A stretch of DNA of 64,000 nt from contig JAPNXP010000012.1 in NCBI GenBank assembly GCA_028753945.1, positions 5,354,501 through 5,418,500 of the forward strand, written 5' to 3'. The notes under the pieces were generated by a model, which did no database searches, had not been told where the DNA came from, and saw nothing but the letters and a program-made list of their open reading frames with translations. How positions within the stretch are numbered: position 1 is the stretch's first letter; each line of letters opens with the position of its first letter. A program made the translations under genes and the position numbers. Source of the stretch: Hexactinellida sp. DTS-2022. Its lineage: Eukaryota; Porifera; Hexactinellida. Shown one piece after another: positions 28,495 through 37,104 of the stretch.

Positions 28495-28976
28495 GGTTGT
28501 TGTTGTGGTTGTTGTGGTTGTGGTTGTTGTTGTTGTTGTGGTTGGTAAAGCTCGGGTACTCCTGGAGATTGCTGTGTGTAACTTTCTGCATGTGTTTGCG
28601 TGTTTACTTGTGTCTCTACAGATATAATAAATAAGTACCTATAACCGTGATATACCGTAGGTCACGCTTTAACAATGTGTTTATCCTCACCTATGGTCTC
28701 CGCGATAGCAGGTGTCGCTGGCTTAGGGGGCGCGTGTCGCTGTATGGAGCACTCGCAGTACTCACAAAACGCGAACTCCCCGTAGCTGCACTCGAACTTA
28801 TCGCACTCGCCGCACCCCCTGCACCCCCCCAGGACCCCGAAGGATTCGTGCTTGGTTGGCGCATGGCTGCACTCAGCGCAGCGAACCGAGCCGCCGTCCG
28901 AACTCGCTTTGAATTCAAAACAGTCGCAACCGTCCCCCCCACACTTGCCACGGAATGTCCCAAACTTGTCACGCAT
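17990..28976 (-). CDS. Multi-zinc-finger PARP-domain protein, ten exons, with nested genes
   Basis: Exons read from splice signals: 28976-28691, 28615-28101, 28049-27914, 27590-27471, 27424-27343, 23404-23325, 22999-22868, 22599-22471, 20503-20195 and 18120-17990. All are GT-AG, all phases agree, and the total is 1920 nt (639 aa). Residues 12-81 hold two Cys/His-rich modules. A poly-Gln and Met/Gly/Gln-rich linker follows. Five C-x4-C...C-x3-H fingers start at Cys275, 322, 371, 416 and 459; finger 3 is split by the intron that holds three other genes. The PARP catalytic domain covers about 495-639 ([24 protein letters not shown]). The triad reads His553, Tyr583, Ile621, the pattern of mono-ADP-ribosyltransferases. 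An alternative start at 20543 with a signal-like peptide is less likely because an acceptor lies inside it. Confidence 0.8.
18262..18412 (-). repeat. Copy of the ~110 bp 'GGTGTTGGCC' interspersed repeat
   Basis: It reads ggccaacaccttgtcaaaa, then aacccggcttcgcaaaggtg, the reverse orientation of the copy at 1035. It sits in the last intron of the PARP gene directly beside the minisatellite array, and might mark where the array began. Confidence 0.6.
18413..20190. repeat. 18-20 bp minisatellite array, ~1.8 kb, with a 439 bp higher-order repeat
   Basis: The array is made of variants of cttatccgctataatgcc (18 bp), cttatccgatataaggcg (18 bp) and cttatccgctacataatgcc (20 bp), with a shortened ccccgatataaggcg unit. 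There are roughly 95 units. Segments beginning at 19146 and 19585 are identical over at least 255 bp, giving a 439 bp higher-order period. The array lies wholly in the last intron (18121-20194) of the PARP gene. The long open frames through it (ALIRYN-type repeats) are by-products of an 18 bp unit. Confidence 0.95.
20714..21295 (-). CDS. GFER: FAD-linked sulfhydryl oxidase ALR/Erv1, nested in an intron
   Basis: Erv1/ALR reoxidises Mia40 in the mitochondrial intermembrane space using FAD. The 193-residue intronless protein starts [13 protein letters not shown] shuttle C-x-x-C lies at [13 protein letters not shown], the FAD-fold start at [17 protein letters not shown], the active-site pair at [13 protein letters not shown] and the structural helix at [19 protein letters not shown]. 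All family cysteines are present. The gene lies on the same strand as, and entirely inside, the intron at 20504-22470 of the PARP gene, so the two must be transcribed independently. Its promoter would be the AT-rich DNA above 21296. Confidence 0.93.
   Translation of the reverse strand: MSHLSRVLRVLGTAGGVLLNLSGGVLAYDSSADRNGDPVYKKPCRTCTDFKSWAKKNSTAGFGGLSAVISKDVGPQPNWPKECPVDRIELGQSTWNFLHTMAAYYPSDPTPHQQREMESFLHTFSRVFPCEECAGYLREWMADNPPVATSARALGLWVCRAHNEVNARLGKPEFPCSDVSERWRDGWGDGSCD
22093..22403. mobile_element. Pogo-like MITE with a second MITE inserted in it
   Basis: The outer element starts cagtagaactcggttagtac and ends ctaacggagttctactg, both next to TA. At 22224-22380 it is interrupted by a second element, cagtggatgccggttataag ... 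gcggtatctaccg, itself flanked by TA. A relative of the inner element lies at 59034-59176. The nested order dates the inner family as younger. The remaining DNA from 21296 to 22092 shows no gene I can support. Confidence 0.8.
22644..22854. mobile_element. Pogo-like MITE (TTCGTTATAACG family) making up most of a PARP intron
   Basis: The ends cagtgaactctagttataac and gttataacgggagttcgctg are inverted and adjoin TA. The intron at 22600-22867 is 268 nt and this element is 211 nt of it. The middle contains a duplicated ataatgcatttagtgctc unit. Related copies lie in the fold-back spacer near 11065 and at 31745-31891, 41348-41515 and 45903-46077. Confidence 0.8.
23040..23320. repeat. Mixed MITE DNA in the PARP intron 6: 'CCGCTTAATCGGG' and 'GGAGCGCGAAAATT' families
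   Basis: It begins acagtggaaaccgcttaatc and ends atcgggataaccggataacg near a second cactgat end. Inside is a block with ggagcgcgagatgctccttt and aggagcgtattcacaaatgg, found again in reverse at about 58480-58650 and, more diverged, at 54500-54680. It has the look of one element inserted in another. Confidence 0.55.
23679..24323 (-). CDS. LRAT-domain-like protein lacking the usual catalytic cysteine; start unresolved
   Basis: The frame is open from 24323 to the stop at 23679, about 214 residues. It contains [13 protein letters not shown] and THGLFLGDV, the histidine segments of LRAT/HRASLS-type (NlpC/P60-like) domains. Later text, [17 protein letters not shown], aligns with the family NCEDFA..CKTG segment but has Val-Ser where Asn-Cys should be, so acyltransferase activity is doubtful. 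There is no in-frame ATG before the domain. An acceptor-like tag lies at 24326-24324, so a short upstream exon may be missing from my model. It lies in the 23405-27342 intron of the PARP gene and is head to head with BLOC1S3, with about 185 bp between them. Confidence 0.5.
   Translation of the reverse strand, partial: LEYRFSCSHELQPGDHIFRRGAAHSNETHGLFLGDVAAWGSMILSAVAYFSGDKSSNPISILPLSSFSQGQRINRVQYPAGISRPIQEVINTCLCYAQGVLSIADKYFEIRVSEDFVSLCKIGISLSAQIIQLYSRFSKGDMLQNTNDIFIIGWVFYKQVIRTGQFQLCLNSVVNKTREYKKAFVGTDFKRMLEDLIKILKGKGKLAIKHKHSK
24509..25264 (+). CDS. BLOC1S3: BLOC-1 subunit 3 homologue, two exons
   Basis: BLOC-1 subunit 3 helps make lysosome-related organelles. Exons are 24509-24692 and 24924-25264; the donor is GTTAGT, the junction phase 1, and the product 174 aa. 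The acidic N-terminal half contains [15 protein letters not shown], close to the VAGEAAETDSE text of the human protein. The coiled-coil half ([20 protein letters not shown], then [18 protein letters not shown]) matches the human helix and its DRLD-type end. The intron holds two copies of a gatggtttatcacacattgacgt-like repeat. It lies on the strand opposite to the PARP gene, inside its large intron. Confidence 0.78.
25341..25513. mobile_element. Pogo-like MITE (CTCGTTAGTACGAACAC family)
   Basis: The left end cagtagaacctcgttagtac and the right end gtactaacgaggttctactc-like sequence are inverted. The interior reads cctttcaaattcttttcaat. It lies just upstream of the FBXO30/40-like start codon and may overlap its 5' leader. 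Confidence 0.8.
25528..26673 (+). CDS. F-box protein with TRAF-type zinc finger (FBXO30/FBXO40-like)
   Basis: FBXO30 and FBXO40 are substrate receptors of SCF ubiquitin ligases. The 381-residue intronless protein starts [12 protein letters not shown]. Residues 8-85 are a Cys/His-rich TRAF-type finger ([20 protein letters not shown], then [19 protein letters not shown] and [11 protein letters not shown]). A second short Cys cluster, [18 protein letters not shown], precedes an F-box-like segment ([36 protein letters not shown]). After it comes [11 protein letters not shown], the conserved Trp-rich end. It is about half the length of vertebrate FBXO30, with the linker shortened. It is nested in the PARP gene on the opposite strand. 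Confidence 0.8.
   Translation: MAEGGGYCDTHCSNCFSSLCRDTVCPLVACSCAARLHECKLSEHKQQICPDTEVSCSLQNIGCPLRMKRRDLLTHVSVCPANTLVCHRQRVRSHERRSPLLRRLDPRGSDPVQLCCYLHDLALMRRVGRSTAGCDSELSKHPRREELESLLRGAGGCRCGGHQTGARLYDLAVGDSEVVVTCEQIIRRDESEQHSVSHLCLSQHLRTVACPMRDYGCQYKPEGVEFPGATGKCRFDSDACGLVVDWVECSFEVDYDRISCLPYAALSLVVDSLDSLSLRCLSLVSRYMREICYERLYTRGLVMMEWERDYKGGWRLGRKSWCFSRVTKLPAYRLNAKCFSDVSQHLEKCAYYKKERVDYRSLPDKVKIAGFVCEDETLDVV
27028..27304. mobile_element. hAT-type MITE, 277 bp, 8 bp target duplication
   Basis: The left end cagtggttcttaacc and the right end ggttaagaactactg are inverted. CACTAGAG flanks both sides exactly (27020-27027 and 27305-27312). Eight-base target duplications and a CAGTGGTTCT end are standard for hAT elements. 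The interior has atttcccc / gggggaaat inverted blocks. It abuts the donor side of exon 5 of the PARP gene, 38 bp away. The DNA at 26674-27019 is AT-rich with no gene seen. Confidence 0.92.
28426..28545 (-). repeat. CAA/GTT trinucleotide run coding poly-Gln in PARP exon 2
   Basis: About 20 uninterrupted CAA codons are followed by CCA-interrupted Q-P blocks. A short second run lies at 28102-28124, just before the donor. Frames through it that read poly-Val or poly-Leu on the plus strand are artefacts. Confidence 0.9.
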
Positions 28977-29321
28977 ACAAACAGCTATTCAATGCAAATA
29001 ATAGTAAATCGTCACATCTATATAAGCAATTATAAAGTGCATTAATGGAAGCAACACAATATCTAATATCCTTTTAACTTTTATGAATTTTCATACATAA
29101 ACCCATATATTATATCACAAGGCAGTATTCACATATTATATGCTACGTTTAATTATATATCCACTATTGTGTCGATAATTAGCTGTGGTACAAATAGGCT
29201 GAATTATGATGTTAGGATTCAGTAGTGACAATCCTTTTGAATAAAATATAAATATTTTGTTACGTAGATACCACATTGAACTATTTAAATCCTTTTATTT
29301 GTTCTCTTATACTAGTATACA

Positions 29322-29478
29322 TTAGAACTTCGTTAGTAGGAACACCAGGGGACCGTCAAAATGTGTTCGCCTTTTCAGGAATTCGTATTAACCAATAAAT
29401 TTTGTGTTGAAAAGGCTTTGAAGTGGACTGAAATAGTGTTCGTATTATCCGTGTACGTACTAACGAGGTTCCACTGTA
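29322..29478. mobile_element. Pogo-like MITE in the tetraspanin upstream region
   Basis: It reads cattagaacttcgttagtag at the left and gtactaacgaggttccactg at the right, with gtgttcgccttttcaggaat inside. It belongs to the same family as 12358 and 25341. It lies in the 750 bp between the PARP start codon and the tetraspanin gene, an otherwise AT-rich stretch with no other gene seen. Confidence 0.75.
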
Positions 29479-29730
29479 AATAAATTACTATTCATTGATT
29501 TATTCACCTTCATTCGTGTGTAAAACAATTCCATTTGTTTAATTATTCGTTGAATCAGACTGTGACATGACATGCATAGGTGCGAAAATAATCTTACAAA
29601 TACTGAATTAATCAACTCACGCTTCAGGTAACTAAAGCTATGAAAAATCCCATAAATTTACTTTACCTATATAAACGCCAAATTCTGAATTATTAATTCA
29701 GAAAGGCTTATTATTTGTGTGAGTTTAACA

Positions 29731-30519
29731 ATGAATTGGTCTAACGTTACAAACAAACTAGCTGTAAACCAAGTCAGGATGAACCTATGCAAAGCACTAG
29801 TACTATTCCTATTCTTGATATTCAATCTGATCATCGTGTGTATCGCGGCACTGCTTGTTTACATTTCAGTGCACTATTACGTCACTCTACACGGTTATAC
29901 AAACCTATTGGAGGACAGTGTGAAGAACGTAACATTCCTAGTGCTCCCTTTGGTAATCATGGTGGTAGTGTCCCTTCTACTACTGCTGCTAGCTTTGGTT
30001 GGGTTTATATCGGGAGTTTGCCAAGTTAAGTTCATGTACGCAATGTACGCTGTCATGCTTATAGTGCTGCTAACTCTACAGATAAGTGGGGCGGTACTAA
30101 TCGGCGTGTTCGAGGGACCAATAGAAAACAGCATCGCCCGGGGAATGACAAACAATATCCATCTCTACAATGAAACTAGCGACATAAAGAAAGTGTTTGA
30201 CAACGTACAGGAGAGATTGGAATGCTGTGGAATCAATAATTACACTGATTGGGGCGATAATGGGTTCAAAATCCCGGAATCTTGTTGCCAGGAGGGAGTG
30301 GAATGTGACACCTGTGTGATAAGCAACATAAACACGGAGGGGTGTCTCCCTCTGCTGTTTCGCGAGGCCCACCAAGACGGAATAGTTACGCTGACAATAA
30401 TAATTCTGTTCGCGGTGTTTCAGATATCTGGGGTATTCCTAGCCCTACTGCTAATCTGCTGCAGAGATGAGAAGAGTAAGACGTACGAAAATCTGAAGGA
30501 AGGACTTCCCAATTACTAA
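29731..30519 (+). CDS. Tetraspanin
   Basis: Four-pass membrane organiser protein, 262 residues from the ATG at 29731 (MNWSNVTNKLAVN). Four hydrophobic segments are clear, at about 21-45, 63-87, 93-120 and 223-248. The large extracellular loop between TM3 and TM4 has the defining CCG (LECCGINNYTDWG), then ESCCQ and EGC (NTEGCLPL), with six cysteines in total. N-glycosylation sites (NVT, NYT, NET) occur. The tail ends DEKSKTYENLKEGLPNY, with a possible YENL sorting motif. There is no intron. A TG dinucleotide run (30523-30543) follows the stop codon. Confidence 0.95.
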   Translation: MNWSNVTNKLAVNQVRMNLCKALVLFLFLIFNLIIVCIAALLVYISVHYYVTLHGYTNLLEDSVKNVTFLVLPLVIMVVVSLLLLLLALVGFISGVCQVKFMYAMYAVMLIVLLTLQISGAVLIGVFEGPIENSIARGMTNNIHLYNETSDIKKVFDNVQERLECCGINNYTDWGDNGFKIPESCCQEGVECDTCVISNINTEGCLPLLFREAHQDGIVTLTIIILFAVFQISGVFLALLLICCRDEKSKTYENLKEGLPNY

Positions 30520-30927
30520 CATTGTGTGTGTGTGTGTGTGTGTTTAGTGTAAAACTGCTCTCAGTTAAATATTGTGCTTTTTATCAAACTACATTTATGT
30601 TAGCTAATAATTAAATGTGATTTGTGTGTAGTCCAATAGTCACGGTGTTATAATATCCCATCCCAATCGAATTGTTGTTTTATATTACATACCATTATCA
30701 ATGTATGGTAACCATGGGGTAGAGAGTTCAATTAATGTGGATAACTAATTGATGGAAAGTGCTTTTGTAGATTAGAGAATATTTCATTTCATTTCTGAGA
30801 ATAGTAACAATATTGTGTCTAAATTATTTGATGCGAAAAGTGAGGCAAGTAGATATTGGGACCATGATACTCAATGCAAATTAGAATACAAATAAGGTTC
30901 AACAAGCAAGAATACTAAGTTAGGTCC
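30520..30927. other. Spacer between convergent tetraspanin and CCCH genes
   Basis: It opens with a short (GT)n microsatellite at 30523-30543. The remainder is AT-rich with no open frame or inverted repeat I can support. It should hold both 3' untranslated ends and polyadenylation signals. Confidence 0.6.
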
Positions 30928-33900
30928 CTAAGTCAAATCCTGGGCTTTCTCATTGATTTGTGCATTTATTGACTCCAAATCTTTAATTAATTTATCTTTC
31001 CACTCTGCGAGGTCTTTCTTCTTGCTGTGGTGCTCGTGTTTCCGAACCCCCGCGACGGTCGTCTTCTGCTTGCCGGAGGTGCTGTCAGTCCTGCCGCCAG
31101 CGATCTATAGAGTACAGACATGTTGTTGTTGTTGTTTGTTAGTTAGTTAGTTAGTTAGTTTGTTTGTTAGTTAGTTTGTTGTTTGTTTGTTTATTCGTTT
31201 GTTAGTTTGTAAATTAGTTAGTTTGTTGTTTGTTTGTTTGTTTGTTGTTTGTTTGTTTATTCGTTTGTTAGTTTGTTACATACGTAGTTAGTTAGTTAGT
31301 TAGTTTGTTGTTGTTGTTACCTTTGGCCCTCCTGCGGCTACGGTCCCTCCCATCTGCTGCCCCTCTCTCTGAAAAGGTATAATTGTTGTGGACCCATCTT
31401 TGTTGACGATCATCTTGCCCCCTCTCCCCCTGTTGGTGCCTCTGTGTCCCTTCATCCCCATTCTGTTGTTGCGTAGCGCGTCCAGCTTCAGATGGCTGTC
31501 GTCGCGTCGCGTGTCAGCAAGGTTACTGCGCAACAACTTCTGCTTGTAGCCTGTTAGAGAAATAATAATACAGTAGCTATGTTAATAGGGGCACCAGGGG
31601 CCCGTCTTAATGTGTTCGTATTAACCGGAGTCACTTGCATACATTTGTATAGGCTAGGGGAATTAAACTTTGTATGTTGTACTTAACCGATATTCGCCTT
31701 ATCCGTTGTTCGCATTAACGAGAGTCTACTGTATTAGAGTTACAGTAAACTCCCGTTATAACGAAGTCGGTATAACGAAATGGGTATTTCCCCCAGAGCA
31801 CTAAATGCATTAATTATTATCCGCTTATAACGAATATCAGATATAACGAAGGAATTTACAGGTCCCAATCACTTGTTATACGAGAGTCACTGTATATCTA
31901 CGTGACTAGCCACAGCACAACTAACTGAGAGCTTTCCCGTCCGAGCTGCCTCTGTTGGTTGTAACAGATGTGAACAGCTGCACCTGTTGAGGCTGTGTCT
32001 GTGGCTGTGGCTGAGGCTGTGGCTGGGGCTGAGGGGGAGGGGGGATATCCAGGTGTACCGGCCTCTCTAACTGCTCCTGTCTGACTATGCTCTCCCCAAT
32101 CTCCGCTAGTCTCTCCCGCGTAGGGAACTCTGTAGGGGGCAGGAGGGCTGGAGGGGCTACTGGAGGGGGGGCTAGGGCTAGGGGGAGGGGGATGGGGTCA
32201 GGGGCCCGCTCTACTTTAATCTTGTGTTGGAAAGATGCGCTACTGTCTGTAACCGTTTGTTTAACATTGTCATTCGTATCGTTATCATCCCGCTGTATCT
32301 TGTTAGGCTTAATAAACTTCATTTTAGCGATCTTAAGTTTCCGTTTTATAAGTTTTTGTTCTTTCTTCTCTCTCGCTTCTTTCTTAGCAGCTCTAAATGC
32401 ACACAGCGGGCAATGTTAATTAATCCCTTAATAGCTAACCATTAACTCACTCGATTATTTCGTATTTCTTAGGGAGATCTTGCTTCCTGACCATAGAGTC
32501 ATCTTCTTGCTAAGAAGTCACATAACTATGTACCTATACCGTAACTACAATGGGGGACTCACCTCAGGACTTGAGGTGGGCATCTTCCTATTCTTGTTAG
32601 TCGTGAATTCGCTGTGTCGCTTCAGCTTAGCTCGCCCGAGGGAGAACGAGATGCTGGGTCTGTCTCGGGAGAGCTCTTTGTACTTTTTGGAGTCTTTCTT
32701 ACCGGTCTCTTCATCCGACATCCTACCAATAGAGACACGTATAACTGATTAATTTATATACAAGAGACCCTCGTTAATACGAACACAGGATAGGAGTAAA
32801 AGGTTTAATTCCCCTAGTCTACGGCTAATACGAATTTCGGATAATACGGAAAGGTTTCAACTGTCCCCTGGTGTTCCTATTAACAAGAATAAACTGTACA
32901 ATTATTTGTCCATCAATTGTGCCCCTGAAACAAGTTACTATGCATAGAGTTAGCAGTACTCATACAAACAAGTTTTTCCAAAGTTATATTATAATGTAAT
33001 TTTACGCTCTAATTTCTTATCAATCAAATCTCTAAAGCACTACAGAACCTACCCGAACTCGTCGTCAGATATATCGGACCCGTATGACACCTTAACCATC
33101 TTGTCCAGCTTGGGCTTCTTGGGGCGGGGGGAGCCCCCCTCCCGCTGGGAGAGACAGGGGGACCCTGGCCGCGAGGAGGCCGGCGAGCTGTCCCCTGAGG
33201 GCGAGGAGGAGGCGGAGGTGACGTCGCTTGAGGACCCGGAGGAGCTGCTGGAGCTGCTACTGCTGCTGCTGGAGTGGGACGGGGGTCTGTTCACACACGT
33301 AACAGCTCGTACCGTGGAACCCGCTTAATCGGGGGAGGGCTATACTAATGCCTACTCCCGATTAAGCGGTTGCCACTGTACTACTACTACACCCGCGGTA
33401 GCACTCACTTGTCCTCCTGTAGGAGCGAGGCGGGGAGGTCTGGTCGCGAGGCGGGGGGCACAAAGGTGGAGGAACAGGAACTGGAGCGACTGGTTATGGT
33501 GAGGTGGGACAGGGGGCTCCGGCTGCCCCCCTCCCCCTCGCTGCGACTGCGACTGCGACTGCGGCTCCGACTGCGGCTGCGACTGACGGGACGGTCGCTG
33601 GAGCGGCGGCGTCTGTGTCGCCATACGTGGTCTGAGTCAGGGGACCCTATGTACCGCCGCCTGCCCGGGCTATAAATAAACTCGTAAACATAACCAATTC
33701 TTTGCATGAAAAATCCAATATAGTTAGAATAAACCGATTGAAAATAAAACAAATTGGAATTTTTTACAGATTTATAATAAATAGTTTTAAAAACCGGTTT
33801 CAATATAATATACCTTCTGGAGCGAGGGTGCATGTACCTTGGAGACCGGGAGTGTATCTAGGAATGCAGCATAATAATATCACAAGTGCAACTGAATAGC

Positions 33901-36442
33901 AGCATACCTCGCCGGGAATGTCTGTGAAGTTAGCGAAAGCGCAGAACTCCGGATCGTCGTCTGCGTACACAGGCGAGTACCCGGGGGCGTGGTTCTTAGA
34001 GTAGTGAGACACTCTCCGATAGCGAGCCATTCTCCTCTTGGGTTTCTGTTCCGGACTCGAGTCTGGGATTATCTCCAGCGGCTCGGTTATTGCCAGCTCT
34101 CTCCGGCGGTTAGCAACCGTGTAGGCCTATTGGCATGCCATTAACACAGAGGATACTCAATGGGCTGCATTACCGTCCGTCCAGTCTTTAAGCCCTGCAG
34201 CCAATGGTGCTCTTGCAGCTTATCCTATCACAGCCAATCAAATTAGTTATAAATAGGCTATAATAGGCACAGACTCACTTCGTCTTCGTTCTCTCTCTCA
34301 TCAGCTGACTTCTGGTTAAGGTTTATGTCCCCCTCCGTCTTGTCGGGGCCCGAGGCGGGGGAGGGCTGCGGGAGGGTGGGAGGGGGCACGGGGATACCTG
34401 GGAACATCGGGGGTACGATTGAGGGCGGGAAGGGGGCGAATGGGGGCATGGGGGGCAGAAAGGGAGGGGGGAACATCGGGGGGAAGGGGAGAGGCGGGGG
34501 GAAGGGAGGGGCCACTGAGACCGTGTCTGTGTCTATAGAGGCACTGCCTAACAACGGGAGAGGTAGTTAGGTATTATAGAGTACCTGTAGGCTCTAGAGA
34601 ATGCTTCGGTTTGTATTTCTGTGATTCTAACGCCTTCCCTTCCTCCTCTCCCACGCACTCTCTCGCTAAATCTGATATAGGCAGTCAACACACAATATAC
34701 AGTCTGTTAATAGGTACACCAGGGGACCGTATTAATTCGTAGTAACCGGAGTCACATGCATTTGTATAGGCTAGGGGAATTAAACCTTGTACTACTTAAC
34801 CGATATTTCCCCCTATCCGTGTTCCTATTAACGAGTACACTGTATTGTACATAACAGAACTGGCTTACCTCTAATGTCGTGTCGGAAGCGACAGAGGAAC
34901 CCGTAGAGACAGTTCCCTATTGAGTATAATAATAATAACAACAGTACTACTTAGGTGCTAATCTCAGTACTCACCTTGAAGGAAGAATTTACAGGCCGGC
35001 ATGTTATCTGTCAGAACAACACAAACATATAATAAGGTAACAACAACAACAACAACAACAACAACATCATACCTTCGTGATCAAAAGAACCCTCAGGGCT
35101 CTTCTGTACCTATAACACGGATAATAAGAGAGAGTGTAGCTAGCATATTAACTATCTCCTGTACCTGGTCTCTCCAGATATCCGGTTTATCCGGAGTATC
35201 GCGGGCCCCGCTCTCCTCGCTGAGTTCCCCATCGGAGGCCACCTCCCCCTCCTCGCGGCTGTCCGCACTCAGCAGCGCCTCCTCCCGCCGGTCCACCGAC
35301 AGGGTTATCCCGGACAGCCCCTCCTCGAATACGATCTCCCCCTGGGAGGGAGGGGGGTCCGCCGGAGCCAGGAGAGAGGAGTCGTCCGATAATTCTCCCT
35401 CCGAGAGCTCAGAGTCCCGTCTTCTCTCCCGCTGCTGCTCCTAACACACAGCTCACAGCTGACAATGGAACCCGGGGGCCATAAGCATACTCACCATGAG
35501 AACAGCTGACTCAGCACACTCAGCACTCACATTCAGAGTGCTGTCTCCGTAGTCAACCTCTCCGTCCGTGTCCTGACTGCTTAGCCCGGGAGTATCAGCT
35601 GGCGTCTCTATTAGCTCAGCTGTTGTGTCTATTCTATCAGCTGCTGTATCTATTAGCTCAGCTGTTGTGTCTATTCTATCAGCTGCTGTGTCTATTCTAT
35701 CAGCTGTTAGCTCTAGTTTATCAGCTGTTATATCAGCTATTATTTCTGTTATATCAGCTGGTGTATCTGTTAGCTCTTCTGATAGCTCTAGTTTATGAGC
35801 TGTGGTGTCTGTCTCATCAATTAATGTATTTATCCTAACAGCTGTTGTTTCTATTATACCAGCAGTTGTCTCCGTTATATCAACTGTTATACCAGTTATA
35901 TCAACTGGTGTATCTGTTATATCAGCTGTTATGTCTGTCCTGTCAGCTGTTATGTCCCCACAGTCTATCTCCTGACTCGCGACCTCTGACAAAAGCGCGG
36001 AGTCCTGACTAACAGTCTCAGCTGTTTCTCTCTCCCGAGTGAGATCAGCTGTTTGCTGGGTGAGGGGAAACAGAGAATCCTGAGTTTGTACCTCAATCGA
36101 CATACCATAAGGCCCCGTATCCAGCGTAGTACCGACAGTGTCCGTACACTCAGATACTTCCATCTGAATATCAGACTCAGAGACTTCCATCTGAATATCA
36201 GACTCAGTTCCCTGTATAGGCTGTCTGTCCTGGAATATTATAACCTTGCTGTAGTCTATGTTGATACCGGCGTTATACGTAACTGAAGTGTACGAGTCGG
36301 TATCCTCTGTAACATTTGGAGAGTTCTTAACAGAAGTATTAATTCTCTCCTGTGAGGATGAAGGGGACTCCTTATTCAAGGCTTGTGAATTCTCAGCCGA
36401 TTCGTAGCTGTCCTGACTTGAGTTATTCTGTTCGGAAGTCAT
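30928..36442 (-). CDS. CCCH zinc-finger, RS-rich nuclear protein, ZC3H18-like, 16 exons
   Basis: Exons: 36442-35495, 35440-35165, 35109-35073, 35007-34975, 34916-34869, 34665-34585, 34547-34279, 34126-33908, 33857-33814, 33669-33409, 33286-33053, 32722-32563, 32509-32451, 32392-31926, 31550-31321 and 31104-30928. Every boundary is GT-AG and the phases add to 3543 nt (1180 aa). Residues 160-295 are degenerate Asp-Ile-Thr repeats. An acidic segment precedes one CCCH finger (Cys426, Cys434, Cys440, His444; KFFLQGNC, GFLCRFRH), close to the ZC3H18 finger text. Then come a Pro/Phe-rich block, an SR-dipeptide region, a Ser run and a short C-terminal coiled coil (LAEWKDKLIKDLESINAQI) like the ZC3H18 end. 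ZC3H18 links the cap-binding complex to the nuclear exosome. Orthology is likely but not certain. Confidence 0.7.
31122..31320. repeat. TTAG/TTTG tetranucleotide tract in the last intron of the CCCH gene
   Basis: About 200 bp of gttagttag and gtttgtttg repeats, with GTT runs at both ends, occupies nearly the whole intron 31105-31320. It ends only a few bases from the donor of the preceding exon. Confidence 0.9.
31570..31895. mobile_element. Two adjacent pogo-like MITEs in intron 14 of the CCCH gene
   Basis: The first (31571-31730) has caccaggggcccgtc, tgtataggctaggggaatta and ends cattaacgagagtctactgt. The second (31745-31891) starts cagtaaactcccgttataac and ends ttatacgagagtcactgta. The first family recurs at 32762-32893, 34708-34848 and 60031-60186. 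Together they account for nearly all of the 375 nt intron. Confidence 0.75.
32762..32893. mobile_element. Pogo-like MITE fragment in intron 11 of the CCCH gene
   Basis: It reads agaccctcgttaatacgaac at the left, agtctacggctaatacgaat in the middle and ctggtgttcctattaacaag at the right, the reverse orientation of the 31571 element. The rest of the 330 nt intron is AT-rich. Confidence 0.6.
34708..34848. mobile_element. Pogo-like MITE in intron 5 of the CCCH gene
   Basis: It reads gttaataggtacaccagggg at the left, gtataggctaggggaattaa in the middle and gttcctattaacgagtacac at the right. The family and internal text equal those of the copies at 31571 and 60031. Confidence 0.7.
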
Positions 36443-37100
36443 CTGTTGCTCTCAGCTGATCGCGACACCAGGATTAGCCTTAACTGAATAAACATAGTCA
36501 CGTTATAAGCATCGAACAAATTTATATTTATAAAGGCAGTCAACTCCGCTTAATCGAGACCCAATTTAGCGGAGTGGACTGTAATAGCAGTCTTGTTGGT
36601 ATCCTAAAATCTGAAATAAATAAACACAACAACAAATAATTGTAGAATTTGAACTAGTACCTACTTGTATATACTTCTATGTAGAAACTTACCGTACAGT
36701 ACCAACAACGAACATTATTAGCAAAAATCAGAATTTCAGAGCAAAAAGGCCATAAAAATACATAAATATTGTAATTTAGTGTAAAATGAATTTATTATTA
36801 AAGTTGTACAAATCTTGCCAGTTGAGTTAACAATAAATAAATCTAATTGCTAAAGAAAGGAAACACGAATAAGTTATGTAACATTCCAAATGTTAAAGAG
36901 GTATCCAGGGTACACAGTCAAGTAACTAATCCGGACCTTTGGGTTCTATTAGAGATCCAAATTAGGAGAATTAACTGTACTGACTAAAATGTAATTGCAA
37001 ATTAAATAACTCTGCTTATTAATTAATCTGAGTAGGAAGACCGAGATAAATATCCAGGAATCGGCATTATTTAAAGGAATTAATTATATAACATTTTATA
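36443..37100. other. Upstream region of the CCCH gene, AT-rich
   Basis: It holds a compact copy of the CCGCTTAAT-type MITE at 36538-36592 (gtcaactccgcttaatcgag ... gcggagtggactgta). Beyond that I see only AT-rich DNA with no supported gene. It must contain the CCCH promoter and the 3' end of the NHL pseudogene is further right. Confidence 0.55.
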
Positions 37101-37104
37101 TGTA

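Noticed and set aside
28197-28627. Long poly-Val and poly-Leu frames on the plus strand
   Set aside because: They are shadows of the CAA run that codes poly-Gln in the PARP gene on the other strand.
23325-28976. Two independent finger genes instead of one
   Set aside because: Exon 5 ends in the middle of a finger in phase 2 and exon 6 completes it in the same phase, which is unlikely by chance. Transcript data are still needed.
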